Below, piece after piece: positions 1 to 6,502 of a stretch of DNA of 8,543 bases. How positions within the stretch are numbered: position 1 is the first letter of the stretch; every line of letters starts with the position of its first letter. This DNA is from JBDLRH01 sp039800165 (GTDB lineage: Bacteria; Pseudomonadota; Gammaproteobacteria; Burkholderiales; Burkholderiaceae_C): the NCBI GenBank assembly GCA_039800165.1, contig JBDLRH010000041.1, positions 1-8,543 on the forward strand, given 5' to 3'. A model generated the notes under the pieces. The model was not told the DNA's origin. It saw only the letters and a list, made by a program, of their open reading frames with translations, and made no database searches. A program made the position numbers and the translations under genes.

Positions 1-186
1 CTGGCCAACCAGGGCATCACCATGATCTGCGTGACCCACGAGATGGGTTTTGCGCGCCAGGTGGCCGACCGCGTGATCTTCATGGACCAGGGCCAGATCG
101 TCGAGCAGAACACCGCGCACGAGTTCTTCGCCAACCCGAAGAACGAACGCACGCGCGACTTCCTGTCCAAGATCCTGGCGCACTGA
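1..186 (+). CDS. Amino-acid ABC transporter ATP-binding protein, C-terminal fragment
   Basis: Only the last 61 codons lie in the window; the gene starts upstream. The reading frame is open from base 1 and ends at TGA 184-186. It contains the H-loop (VTHEMGF, His at visible residue 13) and then the ADRVIFMDQGQIVE stretch, typical of the end of the nucleotide-binding domain in GlnQ/HisP/GltL-type ATPases of polar amino-acid importers. The tail (FFANPKNERTRDFLSKIL) is also typical of that family. Walker A, Walker B and signature are outside the window. The protein would energise uptake of an amino acid at the inner membrane with a permease and a periplasmic binding protein, presumably encoded upstream. 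The substrate cannot be read from this fragment. The next gene begins 15 bp downstream on the same strand, so they may share a transcript. Confidence 0.93.
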   Translation: MANQGITMICVTHEMGFARQVADRVIFMDQGQIVEQNTAHEFFANPKNERTRDFLSKILAH

Positions 187-201
187 CCCGCGCCCGGGCC
201 C

Positions 202-747
202 ATGACCGCGCCTGAGGCTGACTGGCGCTCGCCTGACGGGGCCGCGCTGCCGCGCCCCCTGGGCAACAGCTACTGGCTGTGGCCGGGGCGTCTGCTGGCC
301 GGCGAACACCCGGGCTATTGCGGCGCTGACGCGCTGCCCGGGCGCCTGCGTGCGCTGGCAGACATCGGTATCGCCTGCTTCGTGGACCTGAGCGCCCCGG
401 GCGACCCGGTGCCGGGCTACGAGCCGTTGTCGGCGCGGCGCGTCGCCCATCCGATCACCGACTTCGGGGTGCCGAGCGTCGAGGCCATGAGGGCGATCCA
501 GGCCGACATTGCACAGGCGCTGCGCAGCGGCCAGCGGGTGTACCTGCACTGCCGCGCCGGCATCGGGCGCACCGGCACGGTCGCTGCCGTGTGGCTGGTG
601 GAGCAGGGGCTGGCGCCTGATCAGGCGCTGGACTTGCTGCGGCAGAAGTGGCAGTCTGTGGACAAACATGCCGAAGAACCCCACAGCCCGGAAACCGAAG
701 CCCAGCGCGCCTTCGTTCGCGCGTGGCGGCGACCTCCGCGGGGCTGA
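202..747 (+). CDS. Dual-specificity/tyrosine-type protein phosphatase family protein
   Basis: This is a 181-residue cytosolic protein with no signal peptide or membrane segment. The Cys-based phosphatase signature HCRAGIGRTGT is present, with nucleophile Cys117 and phosphate-binding Arg123, fitting HCx5R. Asp87 in ITDFGVPS is the likely general acid, about 30 residues before the Cys as in dual-specificity phosphatases. The N-terminal NSYWLWPGRLLAGEHPG block and the C-terminal SPETEAQRAFV block match a widespread bacterial subfamily of small DSP-like proteins related to CDKN3/KAP-type phosphatases. All expected catalytic residues are there, so it should be active; its substrate is unknown. The ATG at 202 was chosen because the family N-terminal block begins soon after it; no clear Shine-Dalgarno sequence precedes it. 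It sits 15 bp after an amino-acid transporter ATPase and 4 bp before an arginase start, so it is probably co-transcribed with both. Confidence 0.87.
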   Translation: MTAPEADWRSPDGAALPRPLGNSYWLWPGRLLAGEHPGYCGADALPGRLRALADIGIACFVDLSAPGDPVPGYEPLSARRVAHPITDFGVPSVEAMRAIQADIAQALRSGQRVYLHCRAGIGRTGTVAAVWLVEQGLAPDQALDLLRQKWQSVDKHAEEPHSPETEAQRAFVRAWRRPPRG

Positions 748-751
748 TGCC

Positions 752-1684
752 TTGCCCACCCTGCACCTGATCGGCGCCCCCTGCGACGCTGGCGCCAGCG
801 CGCGCGGCGCGTCCATGGGCCCCGAGGCGCTGCGGGTGGCGGGCCTGGTGGAGGCGTTGGTGGCGCGCGGCCATCCGGTGGTGGACCGCGGCAACCTGCA
901 AGGCCCGACTGCACCCTTCGAGGAAAGCGCAGACGACCACCCCGACTACCGCCACCTCGGCGCGGTGTCGCAGTGGAACTGCCTGGTGTTCGACGCGGTG
1001 GCTGATGTGCTGTCGCAGCCCGGGCCGGCGCAGCACCTGCCGCTGCTGCTGGGCGGCGATCATTCGATGGCGATCGGCTCGATGGCGGCGGTGGCGGCGC
1101 ACTGCCGAAGGCGCGGCAAGACGCTGCGCGTGCTGTGGCTGGATGCGCATGCCGACTTCAACACGCCACGCTTGAGCCCCAGCGGCAACCTGCACGGCAT
1201 GCCGCTGGCCTGCCTGTGCGGCCTGGGCCCCAAGCCGCTGACGCACATCGGAGGCACCGCGCCGGCGCTGGACGCTGCCAGCGTGCGCATGATCGGCATC
1301 CGCTCGGTCGACCCGGGCGAGCGACGCCTGGTGCACGACCACGGCCTGCAGGTCTACGACATGCGCCACATCGACGAAGCCGGCATGCGCGCCACCCTGG
1401 CCGAGGCGCTGCTGGGCGTGGACGAAAACACCCACCTGCATGTGAGCCTGGACGTGGACTTCCTCGACCCGCCGATCGCCCCCGGCGTGGCCACTGCGGT
1501 GCCGGGCGGCCCGACCTACCGCGAAGCGCAGCTGTGCATGGAGATGATCGCCGACACCGGTGCGCTGGCCAGCCTGGACATCGTCGAGCTCAACCCCGCC
1601 TGCGACGAGCGCAACAAGACCGCGCTGCTGATGGTGGACCTGATCGAGAGCCTGTTCGGCAAGAGCACCCTGCTCAAGGGCTGA
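752..1684 (+). CDS. rocF: Arginase (L-arginine amidinohydrolase)
   Basis: Mn-dependent arginase hydrolyses L-arginine to L-ornithine and urea in the cytosol. Counting from TTG 752 (310 residues, usual arginase length), the metal ligands are visible in order: His104 in GGDHS, Asp131/His133/Asp135 in DAHADFN, and Asp234/Asp236 in SLDVDFLDP. His148 in SGNLHGMPLA and Glu279 in VELNP match the arginase proton-shuttle His and guanidinium-binding Glu. The SGNLHGMPLA block and the C-terminal NPACDERNKTA...SLFGK block favour arginase over agmatinase or formiminoglutamase. The start is uncertain. TTG 752 puts PTLHLIGAPCDAGAS at the N-terminus as in the family, with a GGGG stretch upstream, 4 bp after the phosphatase stop. 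An in-frame ATG at 668 would add 28 low-complexity residues and overlap the phosphatase by 80 bp, which is less likely. The upstream amino-acid transporter suggests a role in arginine use as a nitrogen source. Confidence 0.92.
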   Translation: MPTLHLIGAPCDAGASARGASMGPEALRVAGLVEALVARGHPVVDRGNLQGPTAPFEESADDHPDYRHLGAVSQWNCLVFDAVADVLSQPGPAQHLPLLLGGDHSMAIGSMAAVAAHCRRRGKTLRVLWLDAHADFNTPRLSPSGNLHGMPLACLCGLGPKPLTHIGGTAPALDAASVRMIGIRSVDPGERRLVHDHGLQVYDMRHIDEAGMRATLAEALLGVDENTHLHVSLDVDFLDPPIAPGVATAVPGGPTYREAQLCMEMIADTGALASLDIVELNPACDERNKTALLMVDLIESLFGKSTLLKG

Positions 1685-1690
1685 GACAAT
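1685..1690 (+). promoter_or_regulatory. Candidate -10 box (GACAAT) just upstream of pyrC
   Basis: GACAAT lies directly after the arginase stop codon and ends 6 nt before the pyrC ATG at 1697. If it is a -10 element, transcription would start at or within a base or two of the ATG, giving a leaderless or nearly leaderless mRNA. This agrees with the lack of a Shine-Dalgarno sequence before pyrC. No convincing -35 was found at the right distance inside the end of the arginase gene, so this is inference from position and sequence alone. Confidence 0.4.
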
Positions 1691-1696
1691 TGCGGC

Positions 1697-2740
1697 ATGA
1701 GCCGCACAGACCTCTCCGAACTCACGATCACCCGCCCCGACGACTGGCACCTGCATGTGCGCGACGGCGCGCCGCTGGCCACCGTGGTGCCGCACACCGC
1801 ACGCCAGTTCGGCCGCGCGATCATCATGCCCAACCTCAAGCCGCCGGTGACCACCGCCGCGCAGGCCGTGGCCTACCGAGACCGCATCCGCGCTGCGGTA
1901 CCGCAAGGCGTGAGCTTCGAGCCGCTTATGACGCTGTACCTCACCGACAACCTGCCGCCCGACGAAATCAGGCGGGCCAAAGATGCCGGCGTGGTGGCCT
2001 GCAAGCTCTACCCCGCAGGCGCCACCACCAACAGCGACGCCGGCGTGACCGACATCCGCAAGACCTACAAGACGCTCGAGGCGATGCAGCGCGAGGGCAT
2101 CCTGCTGCTGGTGCACGGCGAGGTGACCAGCCCCGACATCGACCTGTTCGACCGCGAGGCGGTGTTCATCGAGCAGCAGATGATTCCGCTGCGGCGCGAC
2201 TTCCCCGAGCTGAAGATCGTCTTCGAGCACATCACCACGCAGGACGCGGCGCACTACGTTCGCGACGCCGACCGCTTTACCGCGGCCACCATCACCGCGC
2301 ACCACCTGCTGTACAACCGCAACGCGATCTTCATCGGCGGCGTGCGTCCGCACTACTACTGCCTGCCGGTGCTCAAGCGCGAGACGCACCGTGTGGCGCT
2401 GGTGCAAGCGGCCACCAGCGGCAGCCCGAAGTTCTTCCTCGGCACCGACAGCGCGCCGCATCCGGCGCACCTGAAAGAGCATGCGAGTGGCTGCGCGGGT
2501 TGCTACACCGCGCATGCGGCGCTCGAGATGTACGCCGAGGCCTTCGATGCGGTGGGGGCGCTCGACAAGCTCGAAGGCTTTGCCAGCTTCTTCGGCGCCG
2601 ACTTCTATGGCCTGCCGCGCAACCGCGGCACGGTGACGCTGCGCCGCGAGGCCTGGACGCCACCCGAATCGTTCGCATTCGGCGAGGCGCTGCTCAAGCC
2701 GCTGCGCGCGGGCGAGGCGCTGCCCTGGAAGATGGTGTGA
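1697..2740 (+). CDS. pyrC: Dihydroorotase, homodimeric type II
   Basis: This zinc amidohydrolase interconverts N-carbamoyl-L-aspartate and L-dihydroorotate, the third step of de novo pyrimidine synthesis, in the cytosol. The 347 residues match the length of the E. coli PyrC class, not the longer PyrX/CAD-like class. Metal-site residues are all visible: His18 and His20 in DDWHLHVRDG, Lys103 in CKLYPAGATT (the carbamylated bridging lysine), His140 in LVHGEV, His178 in FEHITT, and Asp251 in GTDSAPH. Each is one number above its E. coli counterpart. KPPVTT and DNLPP blocks of the family are also present. ATG 1697 is chosen because it places WHLHVRDG at the normal distance from the N-terminus. There is no Shine-Dalgarno; a GACAAT box ends 6 nt before the ATG. 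The stop overlaps the GTG start of the next gene. Confidence 0.97.
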   Translation: MSRTDLSELTITRPDDWHLHVRDGAPLATVVPHTARQFGRAIIMPNLKPPVTTAAQAVAYRDRIRAAVPQGVSFEPLMTLYLTDNLPPDEIRRAKDAGVVACKLYPAGATTNSDAGVTDIRKTYKTLEAMQREGILLLVHGEVTSPDIDLFDREAVFIEQQMIPLRRDFPELKIVFEHITTQDAAHYVRDADRFTAATITAHHLLYNRNAIFIGGVRPHYYCLPVLKRETHRVALVQAATSGSPKFFLGTDSAPHPAHLKEHASGCAGCYTAHAALEMYAEAFDAVGALDKLEGFASFFGADFYGLPRNRGTVTLRREAWTPPESFAFGEALLKPLRAGEALPWKMV

Positions 2741-3573
2741 ACCTGCCGGTGGCGGGGCTGCATTCGCCGGCCCATGCCGTGCCAGGCATCGACTGGCGTG
2801 CGCCCTGGTGGGACGGCCTGCGCGAGAACGGCCAGCGCGTGATGCAGGCGTGGCAGGGGGCACCGCAGGGCGTGCCGCTGCATGAAGCGCTGAATGGGGT
2901 ATTGGATGCGGCGTGTACCGCGCAACCGGCGCCGCAGATCCGGTTCGTGCCGCAGTCGGCCTTGCCCGAAGGCTGTGCCTACGAGGCACACCTGTGGCAG
3001 CAGCGCGAATGCCCCACCCGAGAGAACCTGCACGACTTCCTCAACGGCCTGATGTGGCTGCACTGGCCGCAGGCCAAGCGCCGCATCAACGAGCTGCAGG
3101 CGGCCGAGATTGCGCGCCACGGCATCGGCCCGGTGCGCGGCGCGGTGCGCGATGCGCTGACGCTGCTGGATGAAAACGGCGTGCTGCTGCAGGCGCCCGA
3201 GGCGGTGCGCGCCGAGCTGCTGCAGGCCCTGCGTGCGCGCCGGTGGCAGCGGCTGTTTGTCGACCTGAGGCCGCTGTGGCAGCAGGCGCGCCTGTGGATC
3301 GTCGGCCACGCGCTGCTGGAAAAGCTGGTGCAGCCACGCAAGGACATCACGGCGCACCTGTGGTGGGATGTGGCCTGCGATGCCGCCACCGACGATGCGG
3401 CAGGCACGCTGGACGCGGCCCTCGCGCACAGCCTGACCCCGCAGCGGCTGGCGCGCAAGCCCTTCTTGCCGCTGCCGGTGCTGGGCGTGCCGCACTGGTG
3501 GGCGGCCAACGCCGAGCCCGGCTTTTACGACGACGCGGCCGTGTTCCGGCCGGCGCGCGCCGCCCCGGCCTGA
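2737..3573 (+). CDS. DUF3025 domain-containing protein
   Basis: This is a 278-residue protein of the uncharacterised DUF3025 family, and no biochemical function is claimed. The most recognisable block is residues 96-105 (ENLHDFLNGL) followed by MWLHWPQAKRRINELQ, the conserved core of the family. Further Trp/His-rich stretches occur (HLWWDVACD; a C-terminal LPLPVLGVPHWW). There is no signal peptide or hydrophobic segment long enough for a membrane helix, so it is probably cytosolic. The GTG start at 2737 overlaps the pyrC stop (GTGA, 4 bp), which implies translational coupling to dihydroorotase. The reading frame stays open far upstream inside arginase and pyrC, but that part is an out-of-frame shadow. 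Conserved His, Asp, Asn and Trp could form an active site, but this is a guess. Family assignment rests on recognising the ENLHDFLNGL-type motif. Confidence 0.82.
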   Translation: MNLPVAGLHSPAHAVPGIDWRAPWWDGLRENGQRVMQAWQGAPQGVPLHEALNGVLDAACTAQPAPQIRFVPQSALPEGCAYEAHLWQQRECPTRENLHDFLNGLMWLHWPQAKRRINELQAAEIARHGIGPVRGAVRDALTLLDENGVLLQAPEAVRAELLQALRARRWQRLFVDLRPLWQQARLWIVGHALLEKLVQPRKDITAHLWWDVACDAATDDAAGTLDAALAHSLTPQRLARKPFLPLPVLGVPHWWAANAEPGFYDDAAVFRPARAAPA

Positions 3574-3622
3574 CCCGGCGCGGCAATACCCGCAAAAACC
3601 GTGTGCATACCCGCCCCGGGCA

Positions 3623-3650
3623 TTGAATTCCGGGGGGGCGCCCCTACCAT
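3623..3650 (+). promoter_or_regulatory. Candidate sigma-32-like (heat-shock) promoter of htpX
   Basis: TTGAAT at 3623-3628 is followed after 12 nt by CCCCTACCAT (3641-3650). Heat-shock sigma factor promoters have TTGAA-type -35 elements and CCCCAT-type -10 elements with about 12-13 nt between them, so both sequence and spacing fit in part. The same stretch can also be read as a sigma-70 promoter, TTGAAT, 16 nt, TACCAT. Either way transcription would begin near 3656-3660, leaving a leader of roughly 35 nt before htpX. E. coli htpX is known to be under sigma-32 control, which makes the reading attractive, but the -10 match is imperfect. Confidence 0.45.
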
Positions 3651-3692
3651 TCGCGCACGGGGCGCTGGTTGCGGCCCGATATGAAGGAATCC

Positions 3693-4562
3693 ATGAAACG
3701 CATCATCCTGTTCGTGCTCACCAACCTGGCGGTGGTGGTGGTGCTGGGCATCGTCGCAAGCCTGCTGGGCGTCAACCGCTTCCTCACGGCCAACGGCCTG
3801 GACCTCGGCGCGCTGCTGGGCTTCGCGCTGATCATGGGCTTTGGCGGCGCGTTCGTTTCGCTTCTGATCAGCAAGCCGGTGGCCAAGTGGAGCGCCGGCG
3901 TGCAGATCATCGACGGCAGCGGCTCGGCCGACGAGCGCTGGATCGTCGAGACGGTGCGCAAGTTCGCCGACCAGGCCGGCATCGGCATGCCCGAGGTCGG
4001 CATCTTCCAGGGCGAGCCTAACGCCTTTGCCACGGGCGCGTTCAAGAACAGCGCGCTGGTGGCGGTGTCCACCGGCTTGCTGCAGAACATGACGCGAGAC
4101 GAGGTCGAGGCCGTCATCGGTCACGAGGTGGCGCACATTGCCAACGGCGACATGGTCACCATGGCGCTGATCCAGGGCGTGATGAACACCTTTGTGGTGT
4201 TCCTCAGCCGCGTGATCGGCTACGCGGTCGACAGCTTCCTGCGCAAGGGCGACAGCGAGAACTCGGGCCCCGGCATCGGCTACTGGGTCACCACCATCGT
4301 GCTCGACATCGTGCTGGGCTTCCTGGCCGCCATCGTCGTGGCCTGGTTCAGCCGCCAGCGCGAGTTCCGCGCCGACGCGGGTGCCGCGCAGCTGATGGGC
4401 CGCAAGCAGCCGATGGTGAACGCGCTGGCACGCCTGGGCGGCCTGCAGCCTGGCGCCCTGCCGCAAAGCATGGCCGCCATGGGCATCGCCGGCGGCATCG
4501 GCAAGCTGTTCAGCACCCATCCGCCGATCGAAGAGCGCATCGCTGCGCTGCAGAGCGCGTAA
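3693..4562 (+). CDS. htpX: Protease HtpX, inner-membrane zinc metalloprotease
   Basis: HtpX (M48 family) degrades misfolded or damaged membrane proteins and works alongside FtsH in membrane quality control, with its active site facing the cytoplasm. The 289-residue product is close to E. coli HtpX in length. An N-terminal KRIILFVLTNLAVVVVLGIV segment and a second hydrophobic stretch (about residues 35-57) form the first membrane hairpin. The zinc motif HEVAH is at 144-148 (His144, Glu145, His148), and the third ligand is Glu224 in REFRADAGAA. Two more hydrophobic segments lie between them (about 155-175 and 193-215). The end carries the family FSTHPPIEERIAAL block. ATG 3693 was chosen from family alignment and an AAGGA at 3684-3688; in-frame ATG 3681 and TTG 3669 are alternatives. 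It is monocistronic, with its own candidate promoter and terminator. Confidence 0.96.
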   Translation: MKRIILFVLTNLAVVVVLGIVASLLGVNRFLTANGLDLGALLGFALIMGFGGAFVSLLISKPVAKWSAGVQIIDGSGSADERWIVETVRKFADQAGIGMPEVGIFQGEPNAFATGAFKNSALVAVSTGLLQNMTRDEVEAVIGHEVAHIANGDMVTMALIQGVMNTFVVFLSRVIGYAVDSFLRKGDSENSGPGIGYWVTTIVLDIVLGFLAAIVVAWFSRQREFRADAGAAQLMGRKQPMVNALARLGGLQPGALPQSMAAMGIAGGIGKLFSTHPPIEERIAALQSA

Positions 4563-4580
4563 TCGAGCTGACGCGCAACG

Positions 4581-4605
4581 AAAGCCGCCTGCGGGCGGCT
4601 TTTTT
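4581..4605 (+). terminator. Rho-independent terminator after htpX
   Basis: A perfect GC-rich hairpin has stem GCCGCC (4584-4589), loop TGCG and stem GGCGGC (4594-4599), followed by six T (4600-4605). Three A before the stem can pair with the first three T. It begins 18 bp after the htpX stop codon and should end that transcript. Confidence 0.93.
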
Positions 4606-4623
4606 GCGTCGCCCGCACGCACG

Positions 4624-4629
4624 TACAAT
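4624..4629 (+). promoter_or_regulatory. Candidate -10 box (TACAAT) of the ABC exporter operon
   Basis: TACAAT differs from the TATAAT consensus at one base and lies 18 bp beyond the end of the htpX terminator T tract. The best -35 options overlap that T tract: TTTTTG at 17 nt spacing or TTGCGT at 14 nt spacing, both weak. Transcription would start near 4636, giving about 44 nt of leader before the GTG at 4680, which contains the hairpin at 4641-4669. Alternatively the transcript would be nearly leaderless for the in-frame TTG at 4638. Confidence 0.5.
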
Positions 4630-4640
4630 CTGTTGCATTG

Positions 4641-4669
4641 AGGTCGCAGCATTTGCCGCGGCCTTTTTT
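4641..4669 (+). promoter_or_regulatory. Terminator-like hairpin with T6 tract in the ABC exporter leader (possible attenuator)
   Basis: AGGTCGC (4641-4647) can pair with GCGGCCT (4658-4664) as seven pairs including one G-U wobble, with a 10-nt loop, and is followed directly by the T run 4664-4669. This is the form of a modest intrinsic terminator. It lies between the TACAAT box and the GTG start of the exporter operon, so if that promoter is real the hairpin is inside the leader mRNA and could act as an attenuator. It may instead be a back-up terminator for htpX, or a chance structure in GC-rich DNA. Confidence 0.4.
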
Positions 4670-4679
4670 GTTCGCTTTC

Positions 4680-6488
4680 GTGTCCGATTCCCCACCCACC
4701 CTCGCGCGGCTGATCGCCGAATTCGTGCGCCGGCATGGACGCGCTTATCTGGGCGCGGGCCTGATGCTGGCGGGCGTTGCCGTGCTGACGGTGCTGATCC
4801 CGCGGCAGGTCGGTCGCGTGATCGACGGGCTGGTCGACGGCTCGCTGGCTGGTGGCGCCGTGTGGCTGCAGGTGCTGCTGATCGTGGCCATGGGCGTTGC
4901 GATCTACTTCCTGCGTGTGGGCTGGCGCCTGGTGCTGTTCTCGGCGGCCTTCCGACTGGGCGTGGAGCTGCGCACGCGCCTGTACCGCCGCCTTGCCGAG
5001 CAGGGCCCCGCCTTCTACCAGCGCCAGCGCACCGGCGACCTGATGGCGCGCGCCACCAACGATGTGGACGCCGTCGAGATGGCCGCCGGCGAGGCGTTCC
5101 TGGCCGGCTTTGACGGCACGCTGACCCTGGTGCTGGTGGTGGCGATGATGACGCTGGGCATCGACTGGCGCCTCGCGCTGGTGGCACTGCTGCCGTTTCC
5201 GCTGATGGCCTTGGCGTTCTGGTTCATCTCGCGCCGCGTGCACGACGCCTGGGCCGATTCGCTGGCGCGCTTCTCAGCACTCAACGAACACGTGCAGGAA
5301 ACGGTGGCCGGGGTGCGCACGCTGCGCGCGCTGGGCCTCGAGCGGCGCACCGAGGCCGAATTCGCTGCGCGTGCCGGCGCCGCTGCCGACGCGGGCTTCA
5401 CCGCACAGCGCTGGGAGTCGGCCTACGAGCCCTCGGTGGGCCTGACGCTCACCGCCGCCACCGCGCTCACGCTGGCACTGGGCGGCTGGCTGGTGTGGCA
5501 GCGCGAGGTGACGGTGGGCCAGCTCACCGCCTTCACCATGTACCTGGGCCAGCTGATCTGGCCGATGTTTGCCGCGGGCTGGGTGCTCTCGCTGATCGAG
5601 CGCGGTCGTGCAGCGTGGACGCGGCTGGTCGCGGTGCTGGAGGTCCCGCTCAGCGTGTCGGATTCGGGCGGTATCGCCCAGCCACCGCAGGGCGCGCTGT
5701 GCTTCGACCGGGTGAGCTTTTCGTATCCACGGGTGGGCGAGGGCGCGCAGGCGGTGGTGCCGGCGCTGTCAGAGGTCAGCTTCACGCTGCAGCCCGGCCA
5801 GACGCTGGGCATCGTCGGGCCGACCGGCGCGGGCAAGACCACCTTGCTGGCCTTGCTGCAGCGGCAGGTGGCGCCCGATGGCGGCAGCGTGCGCTGGGGC
5901 GATGAGCCACTTGACCGTTACCGGCTCGCTGCGCTGCGGGCCGCCATCGCATGGGTGCCGCAAGAGGCCTTCCTGTTCTCGGCCAGCATTGCCGAGAACA
6001 TCGCGCTGGCACGGCCGCAGGCCAGCCGGGCCGAGGTCGAGGCGGTGGCGCGGCTGGCGGCGCTGCACGAGGACATCCTGCGATTCCCCAATGGCTACGA
6101 CACCCGCGTGGGCGAGAAAGGCGTGACGCTGTCCGGTGGCCAGCGCCAGCGTGTGGCGATCGCACGCGCGCTGCTGGCGCAGGGCGAACAGGCGGCCCAT
6201 GTCGAGCCGCTGCTGTTGCTGGACGATGCGCTGAGTGCGGTGGACACCGGCACCGAGACCCGCATCCTCGAATGCCTGCGCGGCACGCTGGCTGGCGACG
6301 GCGTGCGCCGCAGCGCGATCATCGTCAGCCACCGCCTGAGTGCCGTGGTTGATGCAGACCAGATCCTCGTGCTGCGCGAGGGCCGCGTGACCGAGCGGGG
6401 CACGCATGCGCAGCTGCTCGCCCTGGGTGGCTGGTACGCCACCCAGTGGCGCTACCAGCAGCTGCAGGCCAGCCTGGACGCGGACTGA
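4680..6488 (+). CDS. mdlA: ABC exporter half-transporter, MdlA-like subunit with degenerate ATP site
   Basis: This is a 602-residue inner-membrane protein with six membrane helices (about residues 22-310) fused to a nucleotide-binding domain (from about 340), type IV exporter fold. The transmembrane part carries the RTGDLMARATNDVD block typical of MdlA/YheI-type subunits. Domain motifs are Walker A GPTGAGKT (380-387), Q-loop Gln428, signature LSGGQ (484-488), Walker B LLLLDD (Asp515) and H-loop His551. The residue after Walker B is Asp516 where catalytic Glu is normal, as in MdlA and other degenerate-site partners of heterodimeric exporters. It should pair with the product of the next gene, 14 bp downstream, to export drugs or lipophilic compounds; the substrate is unknown. 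GTG 4680 fits family N-termini. An in-frame TTG at 4638 would add 14 residues and place coding sequence across a terminator-like hairpin. Neither has a Shine-Dalgarno. Confidence 0.92.
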   Translation: MSDSPPTLARLIAEFVRRHGRAYLGAGLMLAGVAVLTVLIPRQVGRVIDGLVDGSLAGGAVWLQVLLIVAMGVAIYFLRVGWRLVLFSAAFRLGVELRTRLYRRLAEQGPAFYQRQRTGDLMARATNDVDAVEMAAGEAFLAGFDGTLTLVLVVAMMTLGIDWRLALVALLPFPLMALAFWFISRRVHDAWADSLARFSALNEHVQETVAGVRTLRALGLERRTEAEFAARAGAAADAGFTAQRWESAYEPSVGLTLTAATALTLALGGWLVWQREVTVGQLTAFTMYLGQLIWPMFAAGWVLSLIERGRAAWTRLVAVLEVPLSVSDSGGIAQPPQGALCFDRVSFSYPRVGEGAQAVVPALSEVSFTLQPGQTLGIVGPTGAGKTTLLALLQRQVAPDGGSVRWGDEPLDRYRLAALRAAIAWVPQEAFLFSASIAENIALARPQASRAEVEAVARLAALHEDILRFPNGYDTRVGEKGVTLSGGQRQRVAIARALLAQGEQAAHVEPLLLLDDALSAVDTGTETRILECLRGTLAGDGVRRSAIIVSHRLSAVVDADQILVLREGRVTERGTHAQLLALGGWYATQWRYQQLQASLDAD

Positions 6489-6502
6489 CAAAGCGCCACG
6501 CC

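Noticed and set aside
1135..2736. Long upstream extension of the DUF3025 reading frame through arginase and pyrC, suggesting a fusion protein.
   Set aside because: The upstream part is an Arg/Ala-rich out-of-frame reading of two genuine genes; family similarity begins after GTG 2737.
455..2989. An 844-codon open frame on the minus strand opposite phosphatase, arginase and pyrC.
   Set aside because: High-GC coding DNA often leaves the antisense frame open. The product is rich in Arg, His, Ala and Gln with no recognisable domain, and the opposite strand holds three well-supported enzymes.
3614..3635. Inverted repeat CCCCGG / CCGGGG with a 10-nt loop after the DUF3025 gene, considered as a terminator.
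   Set aside because: There is no T tract and it overlaps the candidate htpX -35 element; it may be chance in GC-rich DNA.
3525..5243. A 572-codon minus-strand open frame opposite htpX and the start of the ABC exporter.
   Set aside because: It spans two unrelated plus-strand genes and their intergenic terminator, has a low-complexity His/Gln/Arg-rich product, and shows no domain.
6446..6502. Upstream extension of the second ABC subunit into the first gene.
   Set aside because: It overlaps the end of the first subunit, adds residues unlike the family, and the ATG at 6503 is well placed.
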